From assembly GCA_900540905.1 (NCBI GenBank), contig UQHR01000013.1, forward strand, positions 1-48,557: 48,557 nucleotides of DNA. Reading direction: 5' to 3'. The position numbers and the translations under genes were made by a program. Under the pieces are notes generated by a model that had not been told where the DNA came from, did no database searches, and worked only from the letters and a program-made list of their open reading frames with translations. This document shows, piece by piece, positions 1-7,836 of this stretch (its first letter is position 1; each line of letters begins with the position of its first letter). This DNA is from an uncultured Collinsella sp. Lineage in GTDB: Bacteria; Actinomycetota; Coriobacteriia; Coriobacteriales; Coriobacteriaceae.

Positions 1-40
1 TCTCCCGGGGCCGGCCGGTCCGGCCCTCAGGGTATCGGGT

Positions 41-78
41 TCCCACATTCATCCGTACATGTGCGGATGAATGTGGGA
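41..78. repeat. Intergenic palindrome at left edge
   Basis: A near-perfect 38-bp palindrome has 15-bp arms beginning TCCCACATTCATCCG and closing around a short TACATGTG centre. No T-run follows, so it does not look like a simple terminator. A second GC-rich dyad (GGGCCGG/CCGGCCC, about 9-27) lies just upstream. It may end a gene outside the window or be one of the intergenic palindromes seen elsewhere here. Confidence 0.6.
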
Positions 79-133
79 GGTGTTCGGATGAAGTCGATAA
101 TCAAGGTGGCGCGGTGGTCCTGTGGGGCTGTCG

Positions 134-162
134 CGCCATTTACTTGCCTGATGCCGTGTGAG
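134..162 (+). promoter_or_regulatory. Candidate sigma-70 promoter for the VUT transporter
   Basis: TTGCCT (134-139) and TATCAT (157-162) are separated by exactly 17 bp. This would start a transcript near 169, giving an 89-nt leader that contains the preQ1-like aptamer. It is a match to consensus by eye only. Confidence 0.45.
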
Positions 163-200
163 CGGCTATCATACCCACCGTCGTCTCAAGACCGGGGCGT

Positions 201-240
201 CCGAGCAGTTCGGGTCCGATATCCTGCTCGTTAAACCTAA
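201..240 (+). promoter_or_regulatory. Probable preQ1-I riboswitch aptamer
   Basis: Stem P1 is CGAGCAG (202-208) with CTGCTCG (224-230). The loop opens with the class-conserved UUC and ends with a C directly before the 3' arm, as in the Bacillus queC aptamer. The A-rich tail TTAAACCTAA (231-240) can form the P2 pseudoknot: ACCU (235-238) pairs with GGGU (212-215). The tail abuts the AAAGGAG ribosome binding site of a queuosine-precursor transporter, so translational control is likely. Class and mechanism are inferred from family knowledge. Confidence 0.72.
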
Positions 241-257
241 AACCAAAGGAGTACATA

Positions 258-980
258 ATGATCAAGAAGGTCATGGAGGACTACAAGGTCCTGTTGCGGA
301 GCATTCCCGCGGCAACGGTTTCGCTGTTTTTCGTGAGTGTCATCATGATGAACCTGCTGGCCAACAAAGAGCTCATCAGTCTGCCGTATCTGGCGCTCGA
401 CTGTGGCTTTGTGGTGAGCTGGGTTTCGTTTTTGTGCCAGGACATGATCTGCAAGCGCTTTGGCGCCAAGGCATCCATCAAAATCTCTATCCTCGCGCTG
501 CTGGTTAACCTGGCCGTGAGCCTGTGCTTTTGGGCATGCTCGCTCACGCCCGGTATGTGGGGTGCCTACTACGACACCGGCATGATCGAGGTCAACACTG
601 CCCTTAACGCCACCATCGGTGGCACCTGGTACGTGGTGCTGGGCTCTTCGCTGGCAATGCTCGTTTCTGCCGTGGTTAACTCCACGCTCAATCAGTCGCT
701 CGGCCGCATGCTCAAAAAGAATAACTTTGTGAGCTTTGCCTTCCGCTCCTATGTGTCCACGGGCGTTGGCCAGTTTATCGATAACCTGGTCTTTGCCATT
801 GTGGTGAGCCACACGTTCTTTGGTTGGACCTGGGTGCAGGTCCTTATGTGCTCGCTGACCGGCGCTGTCGCCGAGCTGCTGTGCGAGGTCTTCCTGAGCC
901 CCGTGGGCTACAAGGTCGTGCGCGGCTGGGAGCGCGAGAACGTGGGCTCCGAGTACCTCGAGCGCCACGCAACCGCCTAA
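258..980 (+). CDS. Queuosine precursor transporter, VUT/YhhQ family
   Basis: This 240-residue integral membrane protein has about six hydrophobic segments and the VUT-family pattern: an N-terminal helix, a 'WVSFLCQDMICKRFG' type loop after the second helix, and a late conserved segment ending in 'SPVGYKVV'. VUT/YhhQ proteins import queuosine precursors (preQ0, preQ1 or queuine). The start is set by AAAGGAG eight bases upstream. The probable preQ1-I aptamer in the leader supports this substrate over a generic vitamin. The gene sits 9 nt before a short-chain dehydrogenase and is probably co-transcribed with it. Confidence 0.82.
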   Translation: MIKKVMEDYKVLLRSIPAATVSLFFVSVIMMNLLANKELISLPYLALDCGFVVSWVSFLCQDMICKRFGAKASIKISILALLVNLAVSLCFWACSLTPGMWGAYYDTGMIEVNTALNATIGGTWYVVLGSSLAMLVSAVVNSTLNQSLGRMLKKNNFVSFAFRSYVSTGVGQFIDNLVFAIVVSHTFFGWTWVQVLMCSLTGAVAELLCEVFLSPVGYKVVRGWERENVGSEYLERHATA

Positions 981-989
981 GGAGCAAGT

Positions 990-1670
990 ATGCGGGTTTT
1001 GATCACGGGCGCTTCGGGCGGTATCGGAGCCGCGTGCGTGCAGCGCTTTTTGGACGAGGGTCACGAGGTCGTGGGCTTTGATCTTTTGCCGGCGGCGGTC
1101 GAACACGAGCGCTACCGCCATCTGATCGTTGATGTCCGCGAGCCGGACTCGTTTCCGGTCGACCTTGAGCCTCAGGTAATCGTGAACGTTGCCGGTACGC
1201 AGGATTCGGCCGACGACATCGCCGCCAACCTGTGCGGCACCATCAACGTGACCGAGCGCTACGCCTTTGTGGGGGAGGGACTCGCCGCCAAGCCGGCGCC
1301 GGCTATCAAATCCGTGGTCAATGTGGGGTCCGCGAGTGGGCATACGGGATCGGAGTTTCCCGCCTATGCCGCCAGCAAGGGCGGCGTTATCGCCTACACC
1401 AAGAACCTTGCAAACCGCCTGGCACCGCAGGCCATCGCCAACAGTGTGGACCCGGGTGGCGTTATCACGCCGCTCAACCGTTGCGTGATGGAAGACGAAC
1501 ACCTGTGGAGCCAGATTATGGAGCTCACGCCGCTTAAACGCTGGGCCACCGCCCAAGAGATCGCCGAGTGGATCTACTTTGTGGGCGTGACCAACCGGTT
1601 TATGACCGGGCAGAGCCTGTTGATCGATGGCGGCGAGGCCGGCCGCACGCAATTTATTTGGCCCGAATAG
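990..1670 (+). CDS. Short-chain dehydrogenase/reductase (SDR)
   Basis: A 226-residue classical SDR. It has an N-terminal Rossmann glycine motif TGASGGIG (residues 7-14), an NVAG beta-4 motif, a catalytic Ser in 'NVGSASG' and the YAASK active-site Tyr/Lys. The C-terminal 'GQSLLIDGG' is typical of the FabG-like and 3-alpha-HSDH groups. It reduces or oxidises an alcohol/carbonyl with NAD(P)H, and the substrate cannot be told. It lies 9 nt after the VUT gene with its own AAGGAG. Some gut Coriobacteriia SDRs act on bile acids or steroids, but nothing here proves that. Confidence 0.8.
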   Translation: MRVLITGASGGIGAACVQRFLDEGHEVVGFDLLPAAVEHERYRHLIVDVREPDSFPVDLEPQVIVNVAGTQDSADDIAANLCGTINVTERYAFVGEGLAAKPAPAIKSVVNVGSASGHTGSEFPAYAASKGGVIAYTKNLANRLAPQAIANSVDPGGVITPLNRCVMEDEHLWSQIMELTPLKRWATAQEIAEWIYFVGVTNRFMTGQSLLIDGGEAGRTQFIWPE

Positions 1671-1671
1671 G

Positions 1672-1706
1672 AAACGCGCCCGATGGAAGCCGTCGGGCGC
1701 GTTTTT
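1672..1706 (+). terminator. Rho-independent terminator after the SDR gene
   Basis: An 11-bp stem AACGCGCCCGA/TCGGGCGCGTT is followed by TTTTT. It ends the VUT-SDR unit and also separates it from the convergent ung gene. Confidence 0.85.
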
Positions 1707-1719
1707 GATGTATCGATTT

Positions 1720-2445
1720 TTAGCCGAGGCAAGTCCAGTTGACGGGGGTCGAGCCGTGCTGTTCGAGTAGCCGATTGGCTGCCGAGAAGGGGCGCGACCC
1801 CATAAAGGCGGGGAGTTCTGCCGTGGCACGGTTAGCCGAAAGCGGTGAGGGGTGCGTGGAGGCCAGGCAGAACTTGCCGGTCGCCTTGCCCGCGCCGGTC
1901 GCGGCGAGCTTGCCTTCGACCATCTGCTGGGCAAAGCGGCCCCATGCCAAAAAGACTACCGGCTGGGGCAGCTGGCAGCAGCGTTCGATAACGTAGTCGG
2001 TGAGCGCGCTCCAGCCCAGCTTGGCGTGCGAGTTCGCGGCATGCTCGCGCACGGTGAGCGTGGTGTTGAGGAGCAGGACGCCCTGTTGTGCCCATGGGGT
2101 TAGGTCTCCCGTGGCGGGAATGGGGCAACCCAGATCGGCTTTGAGCTCCTTATAGATGTTGCGCAGACTCGGCGGCAACTTGGTTTGCGTCGCAGGGACC
2201 GAAAACGACAGCCCCATGGCCTGGTTGGGCCCGTGATAGGGGTCTTGACCCAGGATGACAACCTTGACCTGGTCGGCCGGCGTATAGGCGAGGGCATTGA
2301 GGATGTCGTCTTGTGCCGGGTAGATGATTTGCTCGGCACGCAAAAGGGCGATGCGCTCGAGCAGCTGGTTCGTAGTGTCACGTACCGGCTGCGGTGCATC
2401 GCTCAACCAAGTTGCTATGTTGCGGTCGCGAGTTGCGGTGTCCAT
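1720..2445 (-). CDS. ung: Uracil-DNA glycosylase, family 1
   Basis: A 241-residue protein with the Ung signatures GQDPYHGPNQAMGLSFSV (water-activating Asp in the DPYH motif) and HPSPLSANR (DNA-intercalation/catalytic His loop), and a length near the family's usual 220-230. It removes uracil from DNA to start base-excision repair. The start is supported by AAAGGAGCC upstream. It lies 89 nt downstream of the EamA gene on the same strand; that gap holds a TAAAGGC/GCCTTTA dyad (2485-2507) and a plausible TACAAT -10, so it may have its own promoter. Confidence 0.96.
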   Translation of the reverse strand: MDTATRDRNIATWLSDAPQPVRDTTNQLLERIALLRAEQIIYPAQDDILNALAYTPADQVKVVILGQDPYHGPNQAMGLSFSVPATQTKLPPSLRNIYKELKADLGCPIPATGDLTPWAQQGVLLLNTTLTVREHAANSHAKLGWSALTDYVIERCCQLPQPVVFLAWGRFAQQMVEGKLAATGAGKATGKFCLASTHPSPLSANRATAELPAFMGSRPFSAANRLLEQHGSTPVNWTCLG

Positions 2446-2534
2446 GGGGCTCCTTTATGCCAGATGCTCTGTTGGCATCTATTGTAAAGGCGCACCGGTT
2501 GCCTTTATGCCGCGGCTATAAAAGGTGAGGCGCT

Positions 2535-3443
2535 TTACGAGGCTCGCTCGGGCGCTCCTGCCATGCGGGTATGGTCGTGAGCATGCGCATGAAGTCGCGG
2601 AAGCTGCACGGTTGCCACCATGACGCCGGTGAGGATGAGGGCGGCGCCAAAGAAGGCGATGGGGCTTAGGACCTCGCCAACCAGGAAGAACGAGAAGACG
2701 GCGGAGCAGACCGGCTCGAGCGAGAAGGCGAAGCCGGTGGTCTCGGCGGGCACGTGGGGCTGCACGAGTGTCTGAGTGATAAAGCCGTAGGCGGAGCAGA
2801 TGAGTGCGAGCGCGACGACAACGACGATCTCGCTGGGCGTGCCGGGAAGCGTGAAGCCGCCAAAGGTGAACGCGGCGATGCCCGAGAACAAGCCGCCGAA
2901 GCCCAGCTGCCAAACGCCCAGAGCAAGCGGATCGACTTCTTCGACAAAGCGCTTGGCCACGATAATGTGGCTGGCATAGATAAAGGCGGAGAGCAGCATG
3001 ATGAGCGCGCCCGGGTTCAGGCTGGTGAAGTCGGCGCCCGAGAGCAGCAGCATGCCGCAGGTGACGATAGCCGTGCCGACGAGCACCTTGCGCTCGGGGG
3101 CGCGACGCAGCAGGGCGGCGTTGGCAAACGGCACGATCACGACCGTCAGGCTCTGCAAAAAGCCGGCAGTGGAGGCAGAGGTGAGGCTGGAGCCCAGGCA
3201 CATGCAGGTGAGCTCGGTTGCCATAATGGCGCCGATGATAGCGGCGCGAACCATAAGGTCGCGGTTGATACGGAAAACACGCTTGTGGAAGAGCAGCAGA
3301 CAGGCCACAAAGGCGATGATGCAGCGTAGCGCGACGATACTCGTGGCGTTCATGCTGTCCATGCCGATTTTCATGAGGGGGTACGAAAAGCCCCATGCGA
3401 CGGGAACGGAAAATGAGAGCGCGATTGCTTTTTTACGATCCAT
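2535..3443 (-). CDS. EamA/DMT family transporter with His-rich tail
   Basis: A 302-residue membrane protein with ten hydrophobic segments in two EamA repeats ('PVAWGFSYPLMK...' and 'LEPVCSAVFSFFLVGE...'), the drug/metabolite transporter fold. Such proteins usually export amino acids or other metabolites. The C-terminus carries an unusual His/Ala run (RLHAHAHDHTRM) that could bind metal, but this is speculation. It is divergent from a LysR gene across 158 bp, a layout that usually means the LysR protein controls it. RBS AAGGAG. A second EamA/LysR pair with the same geometry lies at 41.8-43.7 kb. Confidence 0.85.
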   Translation of the reverse strand: MDRKKAIALSFSVPVAWGFSYPLMKIGMDSMNATSIVALRCIIAFVACLLLFHKRVFRINRDLMVRAAIIGAIMATELTCMCLGSSLTSASTAGFLQSLTVVIVPFANAALLRRAPERKVLVGTAIVTCGMLLLSGADFTSLNPGALIMLLSAFIYASHIIVAKRFVEEVDPLALGVWQLGFGGLFSGIAAFTFGGFTLPGTPSEIVVVVALALICSAYGFITQTLVQPHVPAETTGFAFSLEPVCSAVFSFFLVGEVLSPIAFFGAALILTGVMVATVQLPRLHAHAHDHTRMAGAPERAS

Positions 3444-3601
3444 GGGACTCCTTTTGTTACAGAACGGTTTCGCACAAAGGATTCTGCTCTCAGATGTGGA
3501 TGTAGTAAAGCGAATGTATCTTCAGTATGATTAAGAAATGCTAATGTTGGCAGAAAAAGCCCTGGCAAAACGTTTTACGTCTGCATTGATGGGGAGGCAC
3601 A

Positions 3602-4468
3602 ATGGCATCGCGGTATCAGATTGTTTGTATGGTGGTCGATTGCGGCAGTCTGAAACGTGCGGCGGACGAGCTGGGCTATACGCAAAGTGCGGTGAGCCAG
3701 GCCGTCAAGGCGCTCGAGCGCGAGTTAGGCACCACGCTTATCGAGCGCGGCAAGCAGGGCGTTTCGCTTACGCGCGACGGCAAGCAGTATCTGCCGTACC
3801 TGCGCCAGATCGTGACCGCCGAGGCCGAGCTCGAGGGCAAGCGCCAGGAGCTGCTGGGACTTTCCTCGACTGATATTCGTATTGCGACGTTTACCAACGT
3901 GAGTCGAACCGTGTTGCCGCGCGTGATCCGCGACTTTGGGGCCCTGCACCCGGGCGTACACTTTACCCTCAAGCAGGGCGATTACACGCGCAACGCTCAG
4001 TGGGTGCACGATGGCGTGGTCGATTTTTGTTTTACGGCACGCGGATTTACCGCTGGGCTCGAGAAGCGTGTGGTCTATCACGACGAGTTGGTGGCATTGT
4101 TGCCGGCGGCGCATCCGCTGACGGCAAAGGAAAAGGTGACACTCGCTGACCTAGCGTCCGAGCCGTTTGTGCTGCTGGATGAAGGCGAACAGAGCCTGGT
4201 GCTCGATGCATTCGCGGCGCATGGGCTGTCGCCGCACGTGACGAGCGAGGTGACCGACGACTACACCATCATGGCGATGGTGGAGGAAGGCCTGGGCGTG
4301 AGTATGCTTTATCGCCGTACCGTTGAGGGCGTGCAAGCCGATATCCGTGTGCGGCCTATCGTGCATGCCCCCTCGCGCGACGTGGTGGCCGCCTGGCGCA
4401 GCTGGGACACCATGCCCATCGCCACGAGGCGCTTTATCGACTATATGAGCTCGCATATTGTCAATTAA
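3602..4468 (+). CDS. LysR-family transcriptional regulator
   Basis: A 288-residue protein with an N-terminal winged helix-turn-helix ('SLKRAADELGYTQSAVSQAVKALERELG', about residues 15-42) followed by a substrate-binding domain from about residue 90. A GGGGAGG sequence precedes the ATG. It reads divergently from the EamA exporter and is its probable regulator. The effector domain shares the segment 'DDYTIMAMVEEGLGVSML' with the LysR protein at 42.86 kb, so the two are closely related paralogs. The ligand is unknown. Confidence 0.9.
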   Translation: MASRYQIVCMVVDCGSLKRAADELGYTQSAVSQAVKALERELGTTLIERGKQGVSLTRDGKQYLPYLRQIVTAEAELEGKRQELLGLSSTDIRIATFTNVSRTVLPRVIRDFGALHPGVHFTLKQGDYTRNAQWVHDGVVDFCFTARGFTAGLEKRVVYHDELVALLPAAHPLTAKEKVTLADLASEPFVLLDEGEQSLVLDAFAAHGLSPHVTSEVTDDYTIMAMVEEGLGVSMLYRRTVEGVQADIRVRPIVHAPSRDVVAAWRSWDTMPIATRRFIDYMSSHIVN

Positions 4469-4495
4469 TGACTGGCGTGGCGTTGAGTGCGGTGT

Positions 4496-5878
4496 TTAGC
4501 GGGCTGTCGCTTTGGCTTGGGCGGCGCGATAGGTGCGTGCCGGGTGGCAGAGTAATACCGCCACGACCATAAAGAACGCCGTGGTGCCCAGGCTGATGGG
4601 GTAGACCATCATGATGTTCGCAAAGGTGCGGAAGTGCGGGAACACGCAGAACACCCAATAGAAGCGGATGCCGCAGACACAGATCATGGTGATGAGGGCG
4701 GGCATGAGCGAGATACCAAAGCCGCGCAGGTAGCCGGACATGTTTTCGTAGAACATGCTAAAGGCGTACGCCGGGAAAATCGAGCACACGCGGATATAGC
4801 CGATCGAGACGATGTTGGGATCGCTGTTGAACAGCGATAGGATTTCGCGCCCGAGGCCGACAATAACGATAATCGTGGTGAGGGCAACGATACCGCCTTC
4901 GACCAGGCAGACCTTAAGCGCTTTGGTGCAGCGGTCGATCTGGCGAGCACCGTGGTTTTGTCCCACAAAGGTGGTGCAAGCCTGGCTAAAGCTGTTGAGC
5001 AGGTTGTAGCACACGTACTCCAGGCTCATGGCGGCGCTCGATGCCGCCATGACCTCGGTGCCCAGGCTGTTGATGGCGGACTGGATGATGATGTTGGCGA
5101 CGGCAAAGACAGCGCTTTGGATGCCGGCGGGCAGTCCGATCTTGACGATGCGCTTGAGGGCGACGGGGTCGATAGCCAGGTCGCGTGGGGTGACGCGGAC
5201 GACGGAGTCGGTCTTGAGCAGGCGGATAAAGAGTGTAGCGGCGCTGACGGTGTAGGCGATGGCGGTGGCGATGGCGACGCCCGCAACGCCCCAGTGGAGT
5301 ACGGGGACAAAGATGAGGTCCAGGCCAATGTTGAGGACGGTGGACACGGCAAGCGCCTGCAGCGGCATGCGGGTGATGCCGACGGAGCGGAAGATCGCGG
5401 CCTCAAAGTTGTAGAGCAAGATTGAGGGCAGGCTGAGCAAAAAGACGCGCAGGTAGAGCGAGGCGAGCGGCATGGTTTCGGCGGGAACGTTGAGCGCGGC
5501 GAGCATGGGCTCGGCAAAGATCTCGCCCAGAGCGATGACGACAAAGCCCACGAGCGCCATTAAAATCGAGGTATGGACGGCGCGTTTGACCATGTTCTGA
5601 TCGTTGCGGCCGATAGCGTTGGCGATGACCACGTTGGAGCCAAGCGACATGCCAATAAACAGGTTGAGCATAAGACTGGTAAGCGGAACATTGGAGCCGA
5701 CCGCCGCCATGGCGAGGGTTCCCTGGTCGCCCGAGAAGTTACCGATGATGACCGTGGCGATGAGGTTCGACAGCTGCTCCAAGATGCTCGTGGCGGCCAC
5801 GGGGAAGGCGAACAGGGGAATATTGCGCCACAGCGAGCCGGTGGTCATGTCGATGTGCTTAGATACGGTGTCAGCCAT
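4496..5878 (-). CDS. MATE family efflux transporter
   Basis: A 460-residue protein with about twelve membrane helices and MATE (NorM/DinF-like) character: 'FPVAATSILEQLSNLIATVIIG' in helix 1 and the second-half repeat 'GLPAGIQSAVFAVANIIIQ'. MATE proteins export cationic drugs or metabolites by Na+ or H+ antiport. It converges on the LysR gene with a 27-bp gap. Upstream DNA (5879-6056) holds the perfect inverted repeat described separately. Confidence 0.9.
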   Translation of the reverse strand: MADTVSKHIDMTTGSLWRNIPLFAFPVAATSILEQLSNLIATVIIGNFSGDQGTLAMAAVGSNVPLTSLMLNLFIGMSLGSNVVIANAIGRNDQNMVKRAVHTSILMALVGFVVIALGEIFAEPMLAALNVPAETMPLASLYLRVFLLSLPSILLYNFEAAIFRSVGITRMPLQALAVSTVLNIGLDLIFVPVLHWGVAGVAIATAIAYTVSAATLFIRLLKTDSVVRVTPRDLAIDPVALKRIVKIGLPAGIQSAVFAVANIIIQSAINSLGTEVMAASSAAMSLEYVCYNLLNSFSQACTTFVGQNHGARQIDRCTKALKVCLVEGGIVALTTIIVIVGLGREILSLFNSDPNIVSIGYIRVCSIFPAYAFSMFYENMSGYLRGFGISLMPALITMICVCGIRFYWVFCVFPHFRTFANIMMVYPISLGTTAFFMVVAVLLCHPARTYRAAQAKATAR

Positions 5879-5942
5879 ACGCTCTCAATCTCTAATATGC
5901 TCTTTCGTGCTTATTTGCGCAGATGATGATACTCCTAATCGA

Positions 5943-6000
5943 CTAGTCATTGGGGACGTTCTTAAACGACTAGTCCTTCAAGAACGTCCCCAATGACTAG
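5943..6000. repeat. Perfect 21-bp inverted repeat with GGGGAC core
   Basis: The arms are 5943-5963 (CTAGTCATTGGGGACGTTCTT) minus no bases, and its exact reverse complement at 5980-6000. The 16-nt loop contains the small palindrome GACTAGTC, which repeats the end of the arms. It lies in the divergent gap between the MATE gene and rlmA-like gene and has no T-run. It shares GGGGAC with other intergenic palindromes in this window and ATTGGGG with the palindrome at 20506. Confidence 0.85.
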
Positions 6001-6056
6001 GTGGGGAAGGCGTGCGACAATGGTGCGCGTTGTGTTGTTCGCGCTAAGGAGTTGCC

Positions 6057-6872
6057 ATGTTGTTGTGTCCCGTTTGCCATGAGCCACTGGTGGATAACGA
6101 GCGCGGTGCTGCATGCGCGGGCGGACACCGGTTTGATCGTGCGCGCGAGGGCTATCTGTACCTACTGCGCTCGTCCAAGAGCGGCGACTCTATGGGCGAT
6201 CCCAAGTCACAGGCGCGCAGCCGTCGTGACTTTCTGAACCGCGGATACTATGCGCCGTTGCGCGATACGATGGTTGAGCTGGTGCGCGAGCGGGTGCCTG
6301 GGCGTGCAGCGTCTGCGAACGGCTCCATGACGCTGCTCGATATTTGCTGCGGCGAGGGCTACTACACCAGTGCCATGGGCGCGGTGCCGGGCGTGGATGC
6401 TTACGGTTTCGACCTGGGCAAAGAGATGGTGCGCCTTGCCGCCAAGCGCGGCGATGCGACCTACTTCGTAGCCAACATGAAGGACATCCCCGTGGCCGAT
6501 AGCGCCTTCGATATGGTGACCGAGCTCTTTGCTCCCTTTAACGAGCGCGAGTTTGCCCGCGTGTTGGCGCCCGAGGGCTCGCTCTACACCGTGGTGCCGG
6601 GCGCCCGTCATCTGTTTGGGCTCAAGGAGGTACTCTACGACACGCCGTACCTTAACGATGAGAAGCTGCCGAAGACCACCGAGCTCGAGTTAGTCGGAAC
6701 GCAGCGGGTGTCTGCGAACATTACGCTTCAGACCCAGGCCGACATCGAGGCGGTGTTCCAGATGACGCCGTATTACTACCGCACGCGCCCTGCCGACAAA
6801 GAGCGCCTGGCAAATTTGGACACCCTTCAAACCGACATCGACTTCATCATCGCTGAGTACCGCCACAGCTAA
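6057..6872 (+). CDS. 23S rRNA (guanine-N1)-methyltransferase, RlmA family
   Basis: A 271-residue protein. The N-terminal zinc-binding site is CPVC (4-7) followed by a distal Cys and His in 'ACAGGHRFD', then 'AREGYLYLL'. Next comes the family segment 'GDPKSQARSRRDFLNRGYY' and a class I SAM-binding domain with 'LLDICCGEGYY' as motif I. RlmA enzymes methylate G745/G748 of 23S rRNA; in some Gram-positive relatives (TlrB/RlmAII) this affects macrolide binding. Which base is modified here cannot be told. RBS AAGGAG. Confidence 0.85.
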   Translation: MLLCPVCHEPLVDNERGAACAGGHRFDRAREGYLYLLRSSKSGDSMGDPKSQARSRRDFLNRGYYAPLRDTMVELVRERVPGRAASANGSMTLLDICCGEGYYTSAMGAVPGVDAYGFDLGKEMVRLAAKRGDATYFVANMKDIPVADSAFDMVTELFAPFNEREFARVLAPEGSLYTVVPGARHLFGLKEVLYDTPYLNDEKLPKTTELELVGTQRVSANITLQTQADIEAVFQMTPYYYRTRPADKERLANLDTLQTDIDFIIAEYRHS

Positions 6873-6873
6873 C

Positions 6874-6910
6874 AACCTACCAAAAAGGGACAGGTTTATT
6901 TTGGCAGGTT
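6874..6910. repeat. AAGGGACAGGTTTAT palindromic element, copy 1
   Basis: Imperfect palindrome AACCTACCAAAA...TTTTGGCAGGTT around the core AGGGACAGGTTTA. It begins 2 nt after the rlmA-like stop codon. Two further copies with the same core lie at 26662-26698 and, inverted, at 26729-26764. Confidence 0.8.
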
Positions 6911-6926
6911 TTATCTAGGCAAACGT

Positions 6927-6965
6927 AAAGGGCCGACCGCGGAGATGCGCGATCGGCCCTTTTTA
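6927..6965. terminator. Bidirectional terminator
   Basis: Stem AAAGGGCCGA/TCGGCCCTTT, extended by an inner CGC/GCG, with a T-run on the plus strand and an A-run on the other side. It lies between the convergent rlmA-like gene and the small membrane-protein gene. Confidence 0.8.
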
Positions 6966-7000
6966 GTTGCTTGGCTGCAGAGGTTATGAGAAGCGAGCGC

Positions 7001-7402
7001 TTATAGGCGGTCCTTGTTCTCGGCCTTAACGGCGTGTGCCTGCTGAACAAAGAACAGGTCGTACACCACGATGACAAAGGCGCCAAAGTTGATGGCGTCG
7101 CCGCCAAACGCGGGAAGCGTGAGCACCGCTTGGGCAAGCGTGGCGACCGCGGCAACAATACCGAGCTTAAACGCGCCGTCCACCTGCGAAGGCTTGTTGG
7201 CGCCCTTGATACCGGCGACGCCTGCGGCAAGGTCGACGAGACCCTTGGCGATAAGCACGACCGCTGCGAGCGTGGCGTACGAACCGTACGTGGAATCGAG
7301 ACCGCCCGTGGCGATACCGACGCCGGCGGTGACGAGGCCGGCGATGCCCAAAACAAAGTAGATGAGAGCAAGGATTTTGAGAGTCTTGCGAGTGAAGCTC
7401 AT
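7001..7402 (-). CDS. Four-helix hypothetical membrane protein
   Basis: A 133-residue protein (start MSFTRKTLK) with four hydrophobic segments: roughly 8-28, 42-63, 76-98 and 100-118. The chosen ATG is preceded by AAAGGACC; the 23 residues upstream of it lack a ribosome binding site. No catalytic or binding motif is visible and I do not recognise the family. It looks like a small DUF-type inner-membrane protein of actinobacterial gut species. It is transcribed alone, and a dyad (7443-7473) lies in its promoter region. Confidence 0.7.
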   Translation of the reverse strand: MSFTRKTLKILALIYFVLGIAGLVTAGVGIATGGLDSTYGSYATLAAVVLIAKGLVDLAAGVAGIKGANKPSQVDGAFKLGIVAAVATLAQAVLTLPAFGGDAINFGAFVIVVYDLFFVQQAHAVKAENKDRL

Positions 7403-7442
7403 GGCTGGTCCTTTCGATACGAGTACGCCAACTTGGCGCACC

Positions 7443-7473
7443 CAATGTACTGCACATATGGTGAAGCACATTG
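7443..7473. promoter_or_regulatory. Dyad in promoter region of the small membrane protein
   Basis: A 31-bp region, CAATGT...CAC-ATATG-GTG...ACATTG, is symmetric at 12 of 15 base-pair positions about base 7458. It lies 41-71 bp upstream of the start at 7402. It could be a repressor or activator site, but no protein partner is implied. Confidence 0.3.
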
Positions 7474-7629
7474 TAGTTCAACGCGGCGATGCATGCGTTT
7501 GAAAGCGTCTCTTGCCTGTACGGTCCAACCTTTCAAAAAGGAAAGCTGGGCGTAAGGCAAATCGATGGCAGCTCATGCGCGGTGCTGCGATGATGGGGCC
7601 ATGGTAAGAGCTGGTCTCAAGGAGGAGCC

Positions 7630-7773
7630 ATGATGTACGGAACAGGTCAAGTGCGTGAGCCGCGGTCGTTGGGAAGGCGCATGGGTGATTCTGTGATCGC
7701 TGCCGTGTGCACGGGATTGATGGCGGTGCTTTGCGTTGGGATGCTGTGGGCCATGTCGCATGTGGGACAATAG
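7630..7773 (+). CDS. 47-residue single-pass membrane protein
   Basis: A short open frame beginning MMYGTGQVREPRSLGRRMGD and ending SHVGQ, with one hydrophobic helix (about residues 22-44) after a basic N-terminal region. A strong CAAGGAGGAG lies just upstream, which supports real translation. No homolog family is recognised. It sits alone, 63 nt before the rsmJ-like gene, and could share its transcript. Confidence 0.6.
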   Translation: MMYGTGQVREPRSLGRRMGDSVIAAVCTGLMAVLCVGMLWAMSHVGQ

Positions 7774-7836
7774 CGGACGGTTGGGTGCCGACATAAACGG
7801 CGCTCGCGTATTCGTTTTGCTTGCTAAGGAGTACCC

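Noticed and set aside
237..1934. 565-residue minus-strand frame covering the VUT and SDR genes
   Set aside because: Crosses two real genes and a terminator on the opposite strand; no motif.
5943..6000. Treating the GGGGAC palindrome as a rho-independent terminator
   Set aside because: It lies between divergent genes and has no T-run on either strand.
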